From Pseudomonadota bacterium (GTDB lineage Bacteria; Pseudomonadota; Alphaproteobacteria; Dongiales; Dongiaceae), in the NCBI GenBank assembly GCA_016183985.1, contig JACPDN010000011.1, positions 248,001-312,000 on the forward strand: a stretch of DNA of 64,000 bases, given 5' to 3'. The position numbers and the translations under genes were made by a program. The notes below the pieces were generated by a model, which ran no database searches, was not told where the DNA came from, and saw nothing but the letters and a program-made list of their open reading frames with translations. Of the stretch, positions 52,230-61,031 are shown piece by piece (position 1 is the stretch's first letter; each line of letters begins with the position of its first letter).

Positions 52230-52595
52230 TTACATTTCCCCGGACGTCAGGGTTCCATCCCCGTCGGCATCCAAGCGCGAGAAGAGATCGTTGCCGCTCT
52301 CCATGTATTCGTCGAGGCCGATCGACCCATTGCCGTCGGTATCGGCACCTTCAAACAAAGGCGAGCCGCCATGCGCCATGGCCTCGGCCATCTCTTGCGA
52401 CGACAAAGCGAGGTCGCCATTGGTGTCGGCCTGGTTGAAGAAGCTCATCCGCGCCGCATCGAAATCGATCGCCGACATCCCGCTTTCGGCACCGATCACA
52501 CCAGGCATGAAGGAATCGTCCTGCGCCAATGCAGCGCCTGACAACATCAGGAGGCCCGAAGCGAGCCCGACACAGCGCCACGCCATCTTAGGCAT
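52230..52595 (-). CDS. Exported EF-hand protein
   Basis: This 121-residue protein has a signal peptide ([19 protein letters not shown]). Three EF-hand-like loops follow: [26 protein letters not shown] and [13 protein letters not shown], the last at the very C-terminus. The first loop has Leu in place of the usual Gly, so it is degenerate. The start at 52595 overlaps the accA 3' end by 8 bases, making accA and this gene probably co-transcribed; a second ATG at 52586 is possible. It resembles the larger EF-hand protein 104 bases downstream and may be a shorter relative. Confidence 0.82.
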   Translation of the reverse strand: MPKMAWRCVGLASGLLMLSGAALAQDDSFMPGVIGAESGMSAIDFDAARMSFFNQADTNGDLALSSQEMAEAMAHGGSPLFEGADTDGNGSIGLDEYMESGNDLFSRLDADGDGTLTSGEM

Positions 52596-53547
52596 TCAAG
52601 CCCTGCCGGCCCATATCGAGGAACTTCTGGCGCCGCTCGGCACGCACATCGGGGCCAGACTGGTTGTCGTATTTCACCAGCGCCGCTTCGATGGCATCAC
52701 CCAGGCGCGTCGCCGTTTCACCACGCGCGCGATGTGCGCCACCGAGTGGCTCGGCCACGATCTCGTCGATGATGCCGAGTTGCTTCAAATCATCGGAAGT
52801 GAGCTTCAGTGCCTCGGCCGCATCCTTCGCCTGCTCGGCGCTGCGCCACAGGATCGAGGCACAGCCTTCCGGCGAAATCACCGAATAGACCGAGTGTTCC
52901 AGCATGATGATGTGATTGGCGGCGGCAAGCGCGATGGCACCACCCGAACCACCCTCGCCGATGATCGCGGAAACCAGTGGCACCTTGATCTTGAGGCAGG
53001 TTTCGATCGAGCGCGCGATGGCTTCTGCCTGGCCGCGCGCTTCCGCCTCGACGCCGGGATAGGCACCGGGCGTATCGACCAGCGTCACCACCGGCAGTTC
53101 GAAACGCTCGGCGAGTTCCATCAGGCGGATCGCCTTGCGGTAGCCTTCCGGCTTCGCCATGCCGAAATTGTGGCGGACACGGCTCTGCGTGTCGTTGCCC
53201 TTCTCGTGCCCGATGATCACCACCGGGCGACCACGGAAGCGGCCAAGGCCACCCTGGATCGCGCGGTCATCGGCAAAGGCACGGTCGCCCGCCAGCGGCA
53301 CGAAATCGGTCACCAAAGCCGCAACGTAATCGCGAAAATGGGGCCGCTCCGGATGGCGGGCAACCAGCGTCTTCTGCCAGGGTGTCAGCTTTGCATAGGT
53401 CTGCTTGAGCAGCTTCTCAGTCTTGCTCTGCAGTTTGGCGACCTCCTCGGCGATGTTGATGTCACCGCCGGTGGCCACATGCTTCAATTCGGCAATCTTG
53501 CCGTCCAGTTCGGCAATAGGCTTCTCGAATTCGAGGTAGGTCGCCAT
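52588..53547 (-). CDS. accA: Acetyl-CoA carboxylase carboxyltransferase subunit alpha
   Basis: This 319-residue carboxyltransferase alpha subunit works with AccD to move the carboxyl group from biotin to acetyl-CoA, the first step of fatty acid synthesis. Family blocks are [15 protein letters not shown] at the start, [62 protein letters not shown] and [11 protein letters not shown]. Length matches the family. AAGGAGAATATTGCGAGA precedes the ATG. It lies 31 bases after the malyl-CoA lyase gene and is followed by the EF-hand genes. Confidence 0.97.
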   Translation of the reverse strand: MATYLEFEKPIAELDGKIAELKHVATGGDINIAEEVAKLQSKTEKLLKQTYAKLTPWQKTLVARHPERPHFRDYVAALVTDFVPLAGDRAFADDRAIQGGLGRFRGRPVVIIGHEKGNDTQSRVRHNFGMAKPEGYRKAIRLMELAERFELPVVTLVDTPGAYPGVEAEARGQAEAIARSIETCLKIKVPLVSAIIGEGGSGGAIALAAANHIIMLEHSVYSVISPEGCASILWRSAEQAKDAAEALKLTSDDLKQLGIIDEIVAEPLGGAHRARGETATRLGDAIEAALVKYDNQSGPDVRAERRQKFLDMGRQGLNA

Positions 53548-53578
53548 TCTCGCAATATTCTCCTTGCGGCGCGAATGG

Positions 53579-54559
53579 TTATTTCGCGCCGGAAATCTGT
53601 CGTGCCTTCGCCAGTAGCACCTCAGCTTGCCGGATTGAAGCCAAATCGATCAGGCGGCCATCCAGCGACACGGCGCCTTTACCCTCTTTTTGGGCCTGGG
53701 CCATGGCTTCCATGATGCGTTCGGCCTTCTTGACCTCGGCCTCGGCCGGGCTGAAGAGCTCGTTGGCGAGGGCTACCTGGGAGGGGTGAATTGCCCATTT
53801 TCCTTCGCATCCCAAGACGTTAGCTCGCCCCCCGGCGGCCTTGTAACCATCGGAATCGCCGAAATCGCCGAACGGGCCGTCAACAGGGCGCAGGCCATTG
53901 GCGCGGGCAGCCACCACCATCCGGGCAATAGCGTAGTGCCACATATCGCCCCAATGGACATCGCGGCTGCCGCCCGAATCCTTGTCGGTGAGCACCGAAT
54001 AGGCCGGATTGGCACCGCCGATATTGGTGGTCTTGGCCTTGGTCGAGGCAGCGTAATCGGCAACGCCGAAATGCAGGCTTTCATTGCGCTTCGAGGCGGC
54101 CGAGATGGCATGCACGTTCTGCATACCCAGTGCCGTTTCGATGATCATTTCGAAGCCGATGCGCTTCTTGCGGCCGACGGCCGCTTCGCACTGAGTCACC
54201 AGCATGTCGACGGCGTAGACGTCTTCCGGTGTACCGACCTTCGGGATCATGATGAGATCCAGGCGCTCGCCGCCCTGCTCGATCACGTCGACGACGTCGC
54301 GGTACATGTAATGGGTATCGAGGCCGTTGATGCGCACCGACATCTGCTTGGTGCCCCAATCGATGTCGTGGAGGGCCTGGATGATGTTCTTACGGGCCTG
54401 GGCCTTGTCGTCGGGCGCCACGGCATCCTCGAGATCGAGGAAGATGACATCGGCAGCGGATTTGGCCGCCTTCTCAAAAAGTTGCGGCTGTGAGCCGGGA
54501 ACAGCGAGTTCGCTGCGATTGAGACGTGCGGGGGCCTGTTCAACGATCTTGAAGCTCAT
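53579..54559 (-). CDS. mcl1: L-malyl-CoA/beta-methylmalyl-CoA lyase (HpcH/HpaI-CitE family)
   Basis: This 326-residue protein closely follows Rhodobacter Mcl1 (about 318 residues) in blocks such as [87 protein letters not shown] and [15 protein letters not shown]. It cleaves L-malyl-CoA to acetyl-CoA and glyoxylate, and beta-methylmalyl-CoA to propionyl-CoA and glyoxylate. It serves the ethylmalonyl-CoA pathway, serine cycle or related C2 assimilation. The metal-binding Glu and Asp are in [12 protein letters not shown] and FLDLEDAV. It precedes accA by 31 bases. Whether the rest of an ethylmalonyl-CoA pathway exists cannot be seen here. Confidence 0.9.
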   Translation of the reverse strand: MSFKIVEQAPARLNRSELAVPGSQPQLFEKAAKSAADVIFLDLEDAVAPDDKAQARKNIIQALHDIDWGTKQMSVRINGLDTHYMYRDVVDVIEQGGERLDLIMIPKVGTPEDVYAVDMLVTQCEAAVGRKKRIGFEMIIETALGMQNVHAISAASKRNESLHFGVADYAASTKAKTTNIGGANPAYSVLTDKDSGGSRDVHWGDMWHYAIARMVVAARANGLRPVDGPFGDFGDSDGYKAAGGRANVLGCEGKWAIHPSQVALANELFSPAEAEVKKAERIMEAMAQAQKEGKGAVSLDGRLIDLASIRQAEVLLAKARQISGAK

Positions 54560-54677
54560 GATTTCACTTCCCTGCCCAGATGGTTGCGAGAGTTATTGGC
54601 CCGAGGTCCGGGCTACTGTCAATCCTCGCCTGTGCGCTGCACAATACCTGTACCGGGAGCGGCATCCTTTGGCCAAT

Positions 54678-55622
54678 TTACTTTTTGCCAATCTGTTTTT
54701 TGCCAGGGGTTTCACGCCTGCGGGATGTGGATTTGGCAAGCGGATGGTGTGCCTCCACCAGCGACTTCAACCGGTCCTGCTGGACGTGGGTGTAGATCTG
54801 CGTCGTCGAGATATCGGCGTGCCCCAGCATCTTCTGCAGCGACCTCAGATCGGCGCCATGGTCGAGGAGATGGGTTGCAAAGGCATGGCGCAGTACATGG
54901 GGTGAGATGCGCGCCGGATCGATCCCGGCCTTGAGAGCGATCTCTTTCAGCAACTGCCCGAAACGCTGCCGCGTGAGGTGCCCCTCTTTGCCCCTTGAAG
55001 GGAACAAAAAGGGCGAATTGGGCAGGCCCTTCATGAAGCCCGCACGCTGGGCGAGATACGCGTTGAGCGCCGAGCGCGCCGGACCGTTGAGCGGCACCAA
55101 CCGCTCCTTGCCGCCCTTGCCCTTCACGGTGAGGAAGGGCTGATCGCGCATCACCACGGCGACCGGCAGGCGCACAAGCTCGCTCACGCGCAGGCCTGTC
55201 GCATAGAGCAGTTCGATCATGGCGAGGAGCCGTGCCCCTTCCGCCCCATCCAGTCCGTTGCAGACCGTGATGAGTGTCGTCATCTCCTCTTCAGAGAGCA
55301 GTTTTGGCAAGGGCCGCCCGAGCTTGGGCGCATCGAGTGCCGCCGTCGGATCGTCATTGCGCCGGCCATCCTCGACCAGGAAACGATAGAATTGCTTTAG
55401 TGCCGAGAGGCGCCGTGCCTGCGTGCGGGGGCTGAGATCATTGTCGGCGAGAAAGCCGAGATATTTGCGCAGATCGGCCGAACTCGCATCGGCCAACCCA
55501 CGCTTCAGAAATGCACTGAGATCCTCGAGATCGCGCCGGTAGGCCGCCAGCGTGTTGGTGGCGGCATTGCGCTCGGCCGCCAGCATTTCGAAGAAGGCGC
55601 CAAGGGCCGGGTCGGCGCTCAC
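54678..55622 (-). CDS. xerD: Tyrosine recombinase XerD
   Basis: This 314-residue site-specific recombinase resolves chromosome dimers with XerC at dif. The N-terminal SAM-like core-binding domain spans residues 1-90 and the catalytic domain follows. Catalytic residues are visible: Arg in LLYATGLRVSELV, Lys in VKGKGGKERLVPL, HVLRHAFATHLLDHGADL (HxxR), the second His in KMLGHADIS, and the nucleophile Tyr in TTQIYTHV. The start is a GTG overlapping the stop of the upstream hypothetical gene (GTGA). A Lys/Arg-rich tail follows the Tyr. No dif-like site was identified nearby, and nothing suggests an integrase role. Confidence 0.92.
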   Translation of the reverse strand: MSADPALGAFFEMLAAERNAATNTLAAYRRDLEDLSAFLKRGLADASSADLRKYLGFLADNDLSPRTQARRLSALKQFYRFLVEDGRRNDDPTAALDAPKLGRPLPKLLSEEEMTTLITVCNGLDGAEGARLLAMIELLYATGLRVSELVRLPVAVVMRDQPFLTVKGKGGKERLVPLNGPARSALNAYLAQRAGFMKGLPNSPFLFPSRGKEGHLTRQRFGQLLKEIALKAGIDPARISPHVLRHAFATHLLDHGADLRSLQKMLGHADISTTQIYTHVQQDRLKSLVEAHHPLAKSTSRRRETPGKKQIGKK

Positions 55623-57493
55623 AGCCCGGCGAGGACGGCGATTTCGCGGGCAATGCGGCGCGAATCCGCCTCCAGTCCCAGATCGATCAAGCTGCGCAAG
55701 GCGCTGCCCAGTATTGCCGGATCGGCCGCGATCGCCTTGTCTCCACCGATGCCGATCAACGCCAGTGTGATCGCCTCGCCTTTGCGCTTGCCGGACGCAG
55801 CCGCCACGAGCTCTGCTGCCGCCGAACCCGGCGCGATGATGGGGGCGGCTTGGAAACCGCCCACGACACCGCTTGTCACCGGCTGGTTGAGGCCCGCCAT
55901 CAGCGTGTAAAGGAGGTCGACCCGTGGATTGGCGGTGCCGCTGGCTTTTGCCCAGGCACCCACCGGATCGCCGCTGCCCGGCAGTCCAGCGATCCGGCCG
56001 AGGAGATCGAGCCCTTCTTTCTCACCTGGCCGGCTGAATGCCGCTGGATTGGCGGCAACCGTATTGAGCCAGTAACCACCTTTATCGCTTTGACCGGTTA
56101 CAAAGAGCAGGCGCGCCGCTTCGGGTGCGAAGAAGGACATCTCCCGCGACGGAGCGATGTCGCGCGCCAGCGGCCCGTAAAGCAGGGCCTGGACGAGATA
56201 GTCGCCACGCTGCCGTGCTTTCTTGAGCGCCGCGCCGATTGCCCGCGCCTTTTGCGCCGGCGCGCCACCACGAAAGGCGGCCTGATAGAGCTGTGCGCGC
56301 AATTCGACGCTGTCGGTCATGCCGATCGCGGTTGCCGGATCGGCAATGCCCGACGGCATCTGCATGTAGAGGTCGCTCAGTTCCAGCGGCGGAATGAGGC
56401 CGAACTTCAAGGCCTGCTCCGCCGCCGCAACCCGCTCCGGCAAGGGTCGGGTGGCATCGCGGGCGATCATGACGCTGCCACCGGCCCCGACCGGCATCAC
56501 CGGCTGCGTGCCGGTTGCGGCGGGTGCCTGCATCCCGACAGTCTTCATCAGCGCGACATTGAGCGGATCGGGTGCCGCGATATTTTTGGGCACGCGCTTG
56601 GTCTCACCATTGGCGAGGGCCGCCAGATTGATGAAATCCTTGGTCGCTTGGTCGGGATCATTCCGTTCGCGCAAGAGATCGAGGCCGAGCGAGGCCGGAT
56701 CATTCTGCTTGCGCATGATCTGGCAGAAAATGACGGCGCGGCGGAAGAACAGGCTCGGCGGTTCATTGCGCGCCATGATTCCGTCGACCTGCTGGCAAGC
56801 ACCGCTCGCGTCGTTGGCAAGCAGCGCTTTCTCGACGGCTTCCTGGGGGTCCATCGGCCCGCTCATCGGCGTCGCCTGGCCAAGCCCCATGGCGGCGTCG
56901 TTGAAACCCATCTGATGCAGCTTGTCGGCACGTACCGGTACTAGCGGATCGACGGAGCCGGCGGCCCCCGCACTGGGTGCATTGGTCAGCAGCAAGCGCC
57001 GCTGCAGTTCGCTCAAGGCCGGCACGCTGACCGGCGCCGGCAATTTCGGCAGCAGGCCCATCAAGCGCGAAACCTCGGAGCCTTGCCAGAGGTCGCTACC
57101 GAGATCGCCTGGCTGTGCATCGGCAGCGGGCATCGTTGCCGGCGCCGGCATGGGCGAAGTGGCCGCAGGAGCCGGCAATGGCGCACCGGGTTCGGCTGGT
57201 GGAACTCCAACTGGTGCCGGAAGTGGTGTGTTCGGCTGTGGCACCGGCTGAGCCGGCGGCAGGGGAGATGACTCGATCCCACCACCGCCAGATGGCGGAA
57301 TCGTTGCCGGGGGAGGCGTCGTGGGCACGCCGAGAGGAGTCGGGTCGCCCGAAAGCGCCCAGACGTCCGAAATGATGGATATCTGTGGCAAAGTGACCGC
57401 CAGGGCGGTCAGCAGCGCGTAGGCCGTGGATCGCCGCGAGCCGGCCTTCGGCCCAGGCCCGTTGCCCAGCCTATTGCAGGGAGAGCCGGTCAT
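55619..57493 (-). CDS. Large exported or membrane-anchored Pro-rich hypothetical protein
   Basis: This 624-residue protein is not recognised. It has one N-terminal hydrophobic segment (TAYALLTALAVTLPQISIIS, near residue 25), then about 100 residues of Pro/Ala/Gly-rich linker, then a long Ala/Leu-rich helical region with two Cys (GACQQVDG, VIFCQIM) reminiscent of repeat-type helical scaffolds. The ATG at 57493 is preferred because the upstream frame is simply the 47-residue gene read out of phase, and the two overlap by 23 bases. Its stop overlaps the xerD GTG. An envelope location is inferred from the anchor and linker. Its position upstream of xerD and divergent from aroKB gives no clear functional hint. 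Confidence 0.7.
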   Translation of the reverse strand: MTGSPCNRLGNGPGPKAGSRRSTAYALLTALAVTLPQISIISDVWALSGDPTPLGVPTTPPPATIPPSGGGGIESSPLPPAQPVPQPNTPLPAPVGVPPAEPGAPLPAPAATSPMPAPATMPAADAQPGDLGSDLWQGSEVSRLMGLLPKLPAPVSVPALSELQRRLLLTNAPSAGAAGSVDPLVPVRADKLHQMGFNDAAMGLGQATPMSGPMDPQEAVEKALLANDASGACQQVDGIMARNEPPSLFFRRAVIFCQIMRKQNDPASLGLDLLRERNDPDQATKDFINLAALANGETKRVPKNIAAPDPLNVALMKTVGMQAPAATGTQPVMPVGAGGSVMIARDATRPLPERVAAAEQALKFGLIPPLELSDLYMQMPSGIADPATAIGMTDSVELRAQLYQAAFRGGAPAQKARAIGAALKKARQRGDYLVQALLYGPLARDIAPSREMSFFAPEAARLLFVTGQSDKGGYWLNTVAANPAAFSRPGEKEGLDLLGRIAGLPGSGDPVGAWAKASGTANPRVDLLYTLMAGLNQPVTSGVVGGFQAAPIIAPGSAAAELVAAASGKRKGEAITLALIGIGGDKAIAADPAILGSALRSLIDLGLEADSRRIAREIAVLAGL

Positions 57494-57614
57494 TCGGGAT
57501 CTGCAATTCGACCTGCTGGGTCGGCGCCGGCAGCTTGTAGGTGCCGAGGAAGATGACACCGCCGACGAGGATCACGACGACAATACCGAGGAGGCTGAGA
57601 AGTGGCTTGCTCAT
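57471..57614 (-). CDS. 47-residue single-pass membrane protein overlapping the large hypothetical gene
   Basis: This short frame encodes SKPLLSLLGIVVVILVGGV followed by IFLGTYKLPAPTQQVELQIP and NDRLSLQ after the initial Met. One transmembrane helix (residues 5-24) is followed by a short, probably periplasmic tail with a PAPTQQVELQIPNDR motif. It ends 23 bases inside the large hypothetical gene at 57493, whose ATG lies in another frame within the last codons, implying translational coupling. The ribosome binding site is weak. Protein-like composition and the overlap make it convincing despite its size. The pair probably works together in the envelope. Confidence 0.65.
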   Translation of the reverse strand: MSKPLLSLLGIVVVILVGGVIFLGTYKLPAPTQQVELQIPNDRLSLQ

Positions 57615-57834
57615 GTCTGGAAAATCAACTGCTTAACCATGACCCGTCACACTACGGCCCGGCATTTCAGCGGAGAGCGGTCGGGAATGACCTCACCATG
57701 CCATAGCGCCGGATTCGAATGCTAGTTCAAATACTAACCGTGATTTTGCCCGAAATGGCATCAACTCGGCGTGACACCGCAATACATCGACCCCGGCCTT
57801 GACGGCCACCTTAAGTGCCTGATACGCACGAGAA

Positions 57835-58503
57835 ATGGTCGAAACACCCCAAGATAACGCCGTTCACGGCGGCCCCTCCTCCGGTACTGGTGCTGGCCGC
57901 GCCGGTACGCGCGACGCGTCCGATCACGCCCTTGATCGCGCTTTCGGGCAGAACGTCCTCGCCCAGATCAACCGGCCGATCGTGCTGGTGGGCCTGATGG
58001 GCGCCGGCAAGAGCTGCATCGGCAAGCGCCTTGCCAGTCATCTCGGCCTGCCCTTCGTCGATGCCGACCGCGAGATCGAGGCGGCGGCCGGTTGCTCCAT
58101 CCCCGACATCTTCACCATGCATGGCGAGAAGGCCTTCCGCGACGGCGAGCGCCGGGTGATCCAACGCCTGCTCGGCAACCCGGTCCATATCCTGGCAACG
58201 GGCGGCGGCGCCTTTGTCGATCCCAGCACGCGCGCACTCGTCAAGGAACGTGCGCTCTCCATCTGGATCCGCGCCGATCTCGATCTGCTGCTGAAGCGCG
58301 TTTCGCGCCGCAACGATCGGCCGCTGCTGCAGAATGTCGATCCGCGCGCCAAGCTGGCCGAACTGATCGACCTGCGCCATCCCTTCTATGAGCAGGCGGA
58401 TATCATCGTCGACAGCGCCGATGGTCCGCCGGAAGTGACGCTCGGCCGGGTCATGGAAGCGCTGCACGATCATTATGCCAAGGCCAAAGGCGACGGATCA
58501 TGA
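57835..58503 (+). CDS. aroK: Shikimate kinase AroK
   Basis: This 222-residue protein phosphorylates shikimate at the 3-hydroxyl in aromatic amino acid synthesis. Walker A is LVGLMGAGKSCIGKRLA near residue 52. FVDADREIEAAAG holds the shikimate-binding Asp, FRDGERRVI the binding Arg, and ATGGGAF the Gly-rich binding loop. NDRPLLQ is the lid region. About 45 residues of polar N-terminal extension precede the core, longer than E. coli AroK (173); an internal start cannot be excluded. It overlaps aroB by ATGA, giving an aroKB operon. Confidence 0.94.
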   Translation: MVETPQDNAVHGGPSSGTGAGRAGTRDASDHALDRAFGQNVLAQINRPIVLVGLMGAGKSCIGKRLASHLGLPFVDADREIEAAAGCSIPDIFTMHGEKAFRDGERRVIQRLLGNPVHILATGGGAFVDPSTRALVKERALSIWIRADLDLLLKRVSRRNDRPLLQNVDPRAKLAELIDLRHPFYEQADIIVDSADGPPEVTLGRVMEALHDHYAKAKGDGS

Positions 58504-59645
58504 CGGCCGCCGTCTCTCGGGCACAGGACCGATCGCAGCCGGAGAAGGTGCGGGTCGAACTGGGTGAGCGCAGCTACGACATCCTGATCGGGCGCGGCCT
58601 CATTGCGGCCGCCGGCACATATATTCCGCCGCTGCTCGCCAAGAAGCACGTCGTCATCATCACCGACGCCAATGTGGCCAAGCTTCATCTTGAAGCGTTG
58701 GAGCGCGCACTTGGCAATGCCGGCGTCAAAGTCGACAGCATCATCATGCCGGCCGGCGAAGCGACGAAGTGCTTTGCCGAGGTCGAGCGCCTGACCGGCT
58801 TGCTGCTCGACATGAAAATCGAGCGCGGCACCACGCTTATCGCGCTTGGCGGCGGCGTCATCGGCGATCTCACCGGCTTCGTGGCGGCGATTACGCTTCG
58901 CGGCATCGATTTCATCCAAGTGCCGACCACCCTCCTCGCCCAGGTCGATTCCTCGGTCGGCGGTAAGACCGGCATCAACACGCCCCATGGCAAGAATCTC
59001 GTGGGCGCCTTCTACCAGCCGCGTCTGGTCCTCGCTGACACGGCGACACTCGATACCCTGCCACGCCGCGAATTGCTGGCCGGTTATGCCGAAGTCGCCA
59101 AATACGGGCTCATCGACGAACCCGATTTCTTTACCTGGTTGGAGGCCAACGGCGTCGATGTCGTCGAAGGTGACGAAGCCGCACGCCGCCATGCGATCGC
59201 CGTCTCCTGCCGCGCCAAGGCGCGCATCGTGGGCGCCGACGAACGGGAAAGCGGCGCGCGGGCGCTCCTCAATCTCGGCCACACTTTTGGCCACGCGCTG
59301 GAAGCCGAATGCGGCTTCTCGGACGAGCTTCTCCATGGCGAGGGCGTTGCCATCGGCATGATGATGGCGTTCGATCTTTCCGTGACTTTGGGCCTGTGCC
59401 CGGCAGAGGATGCGGCGCGGGTGCAGCGGCATCTTGCCAGCGTCGGCCTGCCGACGGCGCCAGGCGCCGTCCAGGGCCGTTTCTGGTCGGCGGATCGACT
59501 GGTCGAGCATATGGGGCGTGACAAGAAGGTGAAGGATGGCCGCATCGGCTTCGTGCTGGCGCGCGGCATCGGCAAGTCCTTCCATCCGGCGCATGTCGAT
59601 CTGGCGGAAGTCATGGCGATGCTGGAGACGGCCATCGCCGCGTAA
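58500..59645 (+). CDS. aroB: 3-dehydroquinate synthase AroB
   Basis: This 381-residue NAD- and metal-dependent enzyme converts DAHP to 3-dehydroquinate, the second step of the shikimate pathway. Motifs are ALGGGVIGDLTGFVAA, PTTLLAQVDSSVGGKTGIN, GYAEVAKYGLI, LNLGHTFGHALE (metal His) and GEGVAIGMMMAF. The ATG overlaps the aroK stop. A CorB-like gene follows after 60 bases. Confidence 0.97.
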   Translation: MTAAVSRAQDRSQPEKVRVELGERSYDILIGRGLIAAAGTYIPPLLAKKHVVIITDANVAKLHLEALERALGNAGVKVDSIIMPAGEATKCFAEVERLTGLLLDMKIERGTTLIALGGGVIGDLTGFVAAITLRGIDFIQVPTTLLAQVDSSVGGKTGINTPHGKNLVGAFYQPRLVLADTATLDTLPRRELLAGYAEVAKYGLIDEPDFFTWLEANGVDVVEGDEAARRHAIAVSCRAKARIVGADERESGARALLNLGHTFGHALEAECGFSDELLHGEGVAIGMMMAFDLSVTLGLCPAEDAARVQRHLASVGLPTAPGAVQGRFWSADRLVEHMGRDKKVKDGRIGFVLARGIGKSFHPAHVDLAEVMAMLETAIAA

Positions 59646-59705
59646 AATCCGGCACAGCCGTTCTTTTCAATGGGCCGGCCATTCTCAGACGATTGGGTGA
59701 CGAAG

Positions 59706-61031
59706 ATGGATTTGGTCCTGCTGAATCTCGGCGTCCTGGTCCTGCTGATATTTTGTTCGGCCTTCTTTTCCGGCTCGGAAACAGCCATTACCGCCGCCTC
59801 GAAGGCGCGGATACTGAACCTTGCCAATCAGGGCTTCAAGCGCGCGATCGTCGTCAAGCAATTGCATGGTCGCATGGAGCACGTGATCGGTACGATCCTG
59901 CTCGGCAATGCCTGCGTCAACAGCTTCATCGCCATCATCTCGGCGCATGTCTTTGTCACCTTCTTCGGTGCCGCTGGTTCGGTCTATGCCGGCATCGTGG
60001 CGACCGTCATCATCTTCGTCCTTGGCGAAGTTCTGCCCAAGACCTTCACCATCAACCACCCAGACCGCTCGGCCCTCACCCTGGCGCCGCTCGTGCTGTT
60101 CCTTGTCCGCGCCACAAGCCCGATCACGCATCTCACGCAAATAATCTGCAGCGGCCTGCTGCGCCTGTTCGGCGTCAAAGTGGTGAACGAGCTGGGCGCT
60201 GAGGAGCGCATCGAGGAATTGCGCGGCGCCATCGCGATGCATGCCGGTGCCGATGAGGAAATCCGCGAAGCCGGCCAGATGCTGCACTCGATCCTCGATC
60301 TTGAGGATGTACCTGTTTCGGACATCATGGTGCATCGACGCAACATGACCATGATCGATGCCGACCAGCCGATCGAGCAATTGGTCGCCGACGTCCTGCA
60401 AAGCCCGCATACCCGCCTGCCACTCTATCGTGGCGAGGCCGACAACATCATCGGCGTGCTACATGCCAAAGCCCTGCTGCGTGCGGTCCAGGCCAATCAG
60501 TGGAAGCTGGACGGGCTCGATATCGTCAGCCTTGCCTCGGCGCCCTGGTTCATTCCCGACCAGACCAATCTGCTGGCCCAGCTTGAAGCGTTCCGTCAGC
60601 GGCGCGAGCATTTCGCCCTCGTTGTCGACGAATACGGCGCCCTTATGGGTATCGTCACGCTGGAGGATATCCTCGAGGAAATCGTCGGCGATATCTCGGA
60701 CGAGCATGACGTGACGGTGGCCGGCGTGAGCCCACAGGCCGATGGCAGTCTGGAGATGGACGGCACGGTCACGATTCGCGACCTCAACCGCGAATATGGC
60801 TGGCGCTTGCCGGATGACGAAGCATCGACCGTCGCGGGCCTGGTCCTGCACGAAGCGCAGCAAATCCCCTCGGCCGGCCAAGCTTTCGCCTTCCATGGCT
60901 TTCGCTTTGAGATTCTGGAGCGGCAGCGCAACCAATTGACCCGCATCAAGGTAACACCACCGACCGATGCCTTGCCGATCAAGGCGTCGCCGCCAAGCGG
61001 AAAACGCGCAGGAGTGCAGCTGAATGGCTGA
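59706..61031 (+). CDS. CorB/CorC-HlyC family membrane protein (DUF21 and CBS domains)
   Basis: This 441-residue protein has an N-terminal DUF21 membrane domain of about four helices (residues 1-180; FFSGSETAITAASKARI and NPxN-like region LLGNACVNSFIAI). A CBS-domain pair follows at about 195-330 (VSDIMVHRRNMTMID, VDEYGALMGIVTLEDILEEI) and a CorC_HlyC C-terminal domain (DGTVTIRDLNREYGWRLP). Family members are Mg2+/Co2+ efflux or Mg2+-regulating transporters of the CNNM/CorB type. The start at 59706 follows GGGTGACGAAG; 59670 is an alternative. It overlaps the DUF2889 gene by 8 bases. Confidence 0.88.
   Translation: MDLVLLNLGVLVLLIFCSAFFSGSETAITAASKARILNLANQGFKRAIVVKQLHGRMEHVIGTILLGNACVNSFIAIISAHVFVTFFGAAGSVYAGIVATVIIFVLGEVLPKTFTINHPDRSALTLAPLVLFLVRATSPITHLTQIICSGLLRLFGVKVVNELGAEERIEELRGAIAMHAGADEEIREAGQMLHSILDLEDVPVSDIMVHRRNMTMIDADQPIEQLVADVLQSPHTRLPLYRGEADNIIGVLHAKALLRAVQANQWKLDGLDIVSLASAPWFIPDQTNLLAQLEAFRQRREHFALVVDEYGALMGIVTLEDILEEIVGDISDEHDVTVAGVSPQADGSLEMDGTVTIRDLNREYGWRLPDDEASTVAGLVLHEAQQIPSAGQAFAFHGFRFEILERQRNQLTRIKVTPPTDALPIKASPPSGKRAGVQLNG

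Noticed and set aside
54678-55622. XerD as a mobile-element integrase
   Set aside because: It has the XerD length and motifs, is coupled to a neighbouring housekeeping-type gene and is not near a tRNA or other mobile genes.
55850-56944. A 364-codon plus-strand frame opposite the large hypothetical gene
   Set aside because: I weighed which strand is real because neither product is recognised. The minus strand has an N-terminal anchor, protein-like composition and start/stop overlaps with its neighbours; the plus strand is Arg/Gly/His-rich with no such support.
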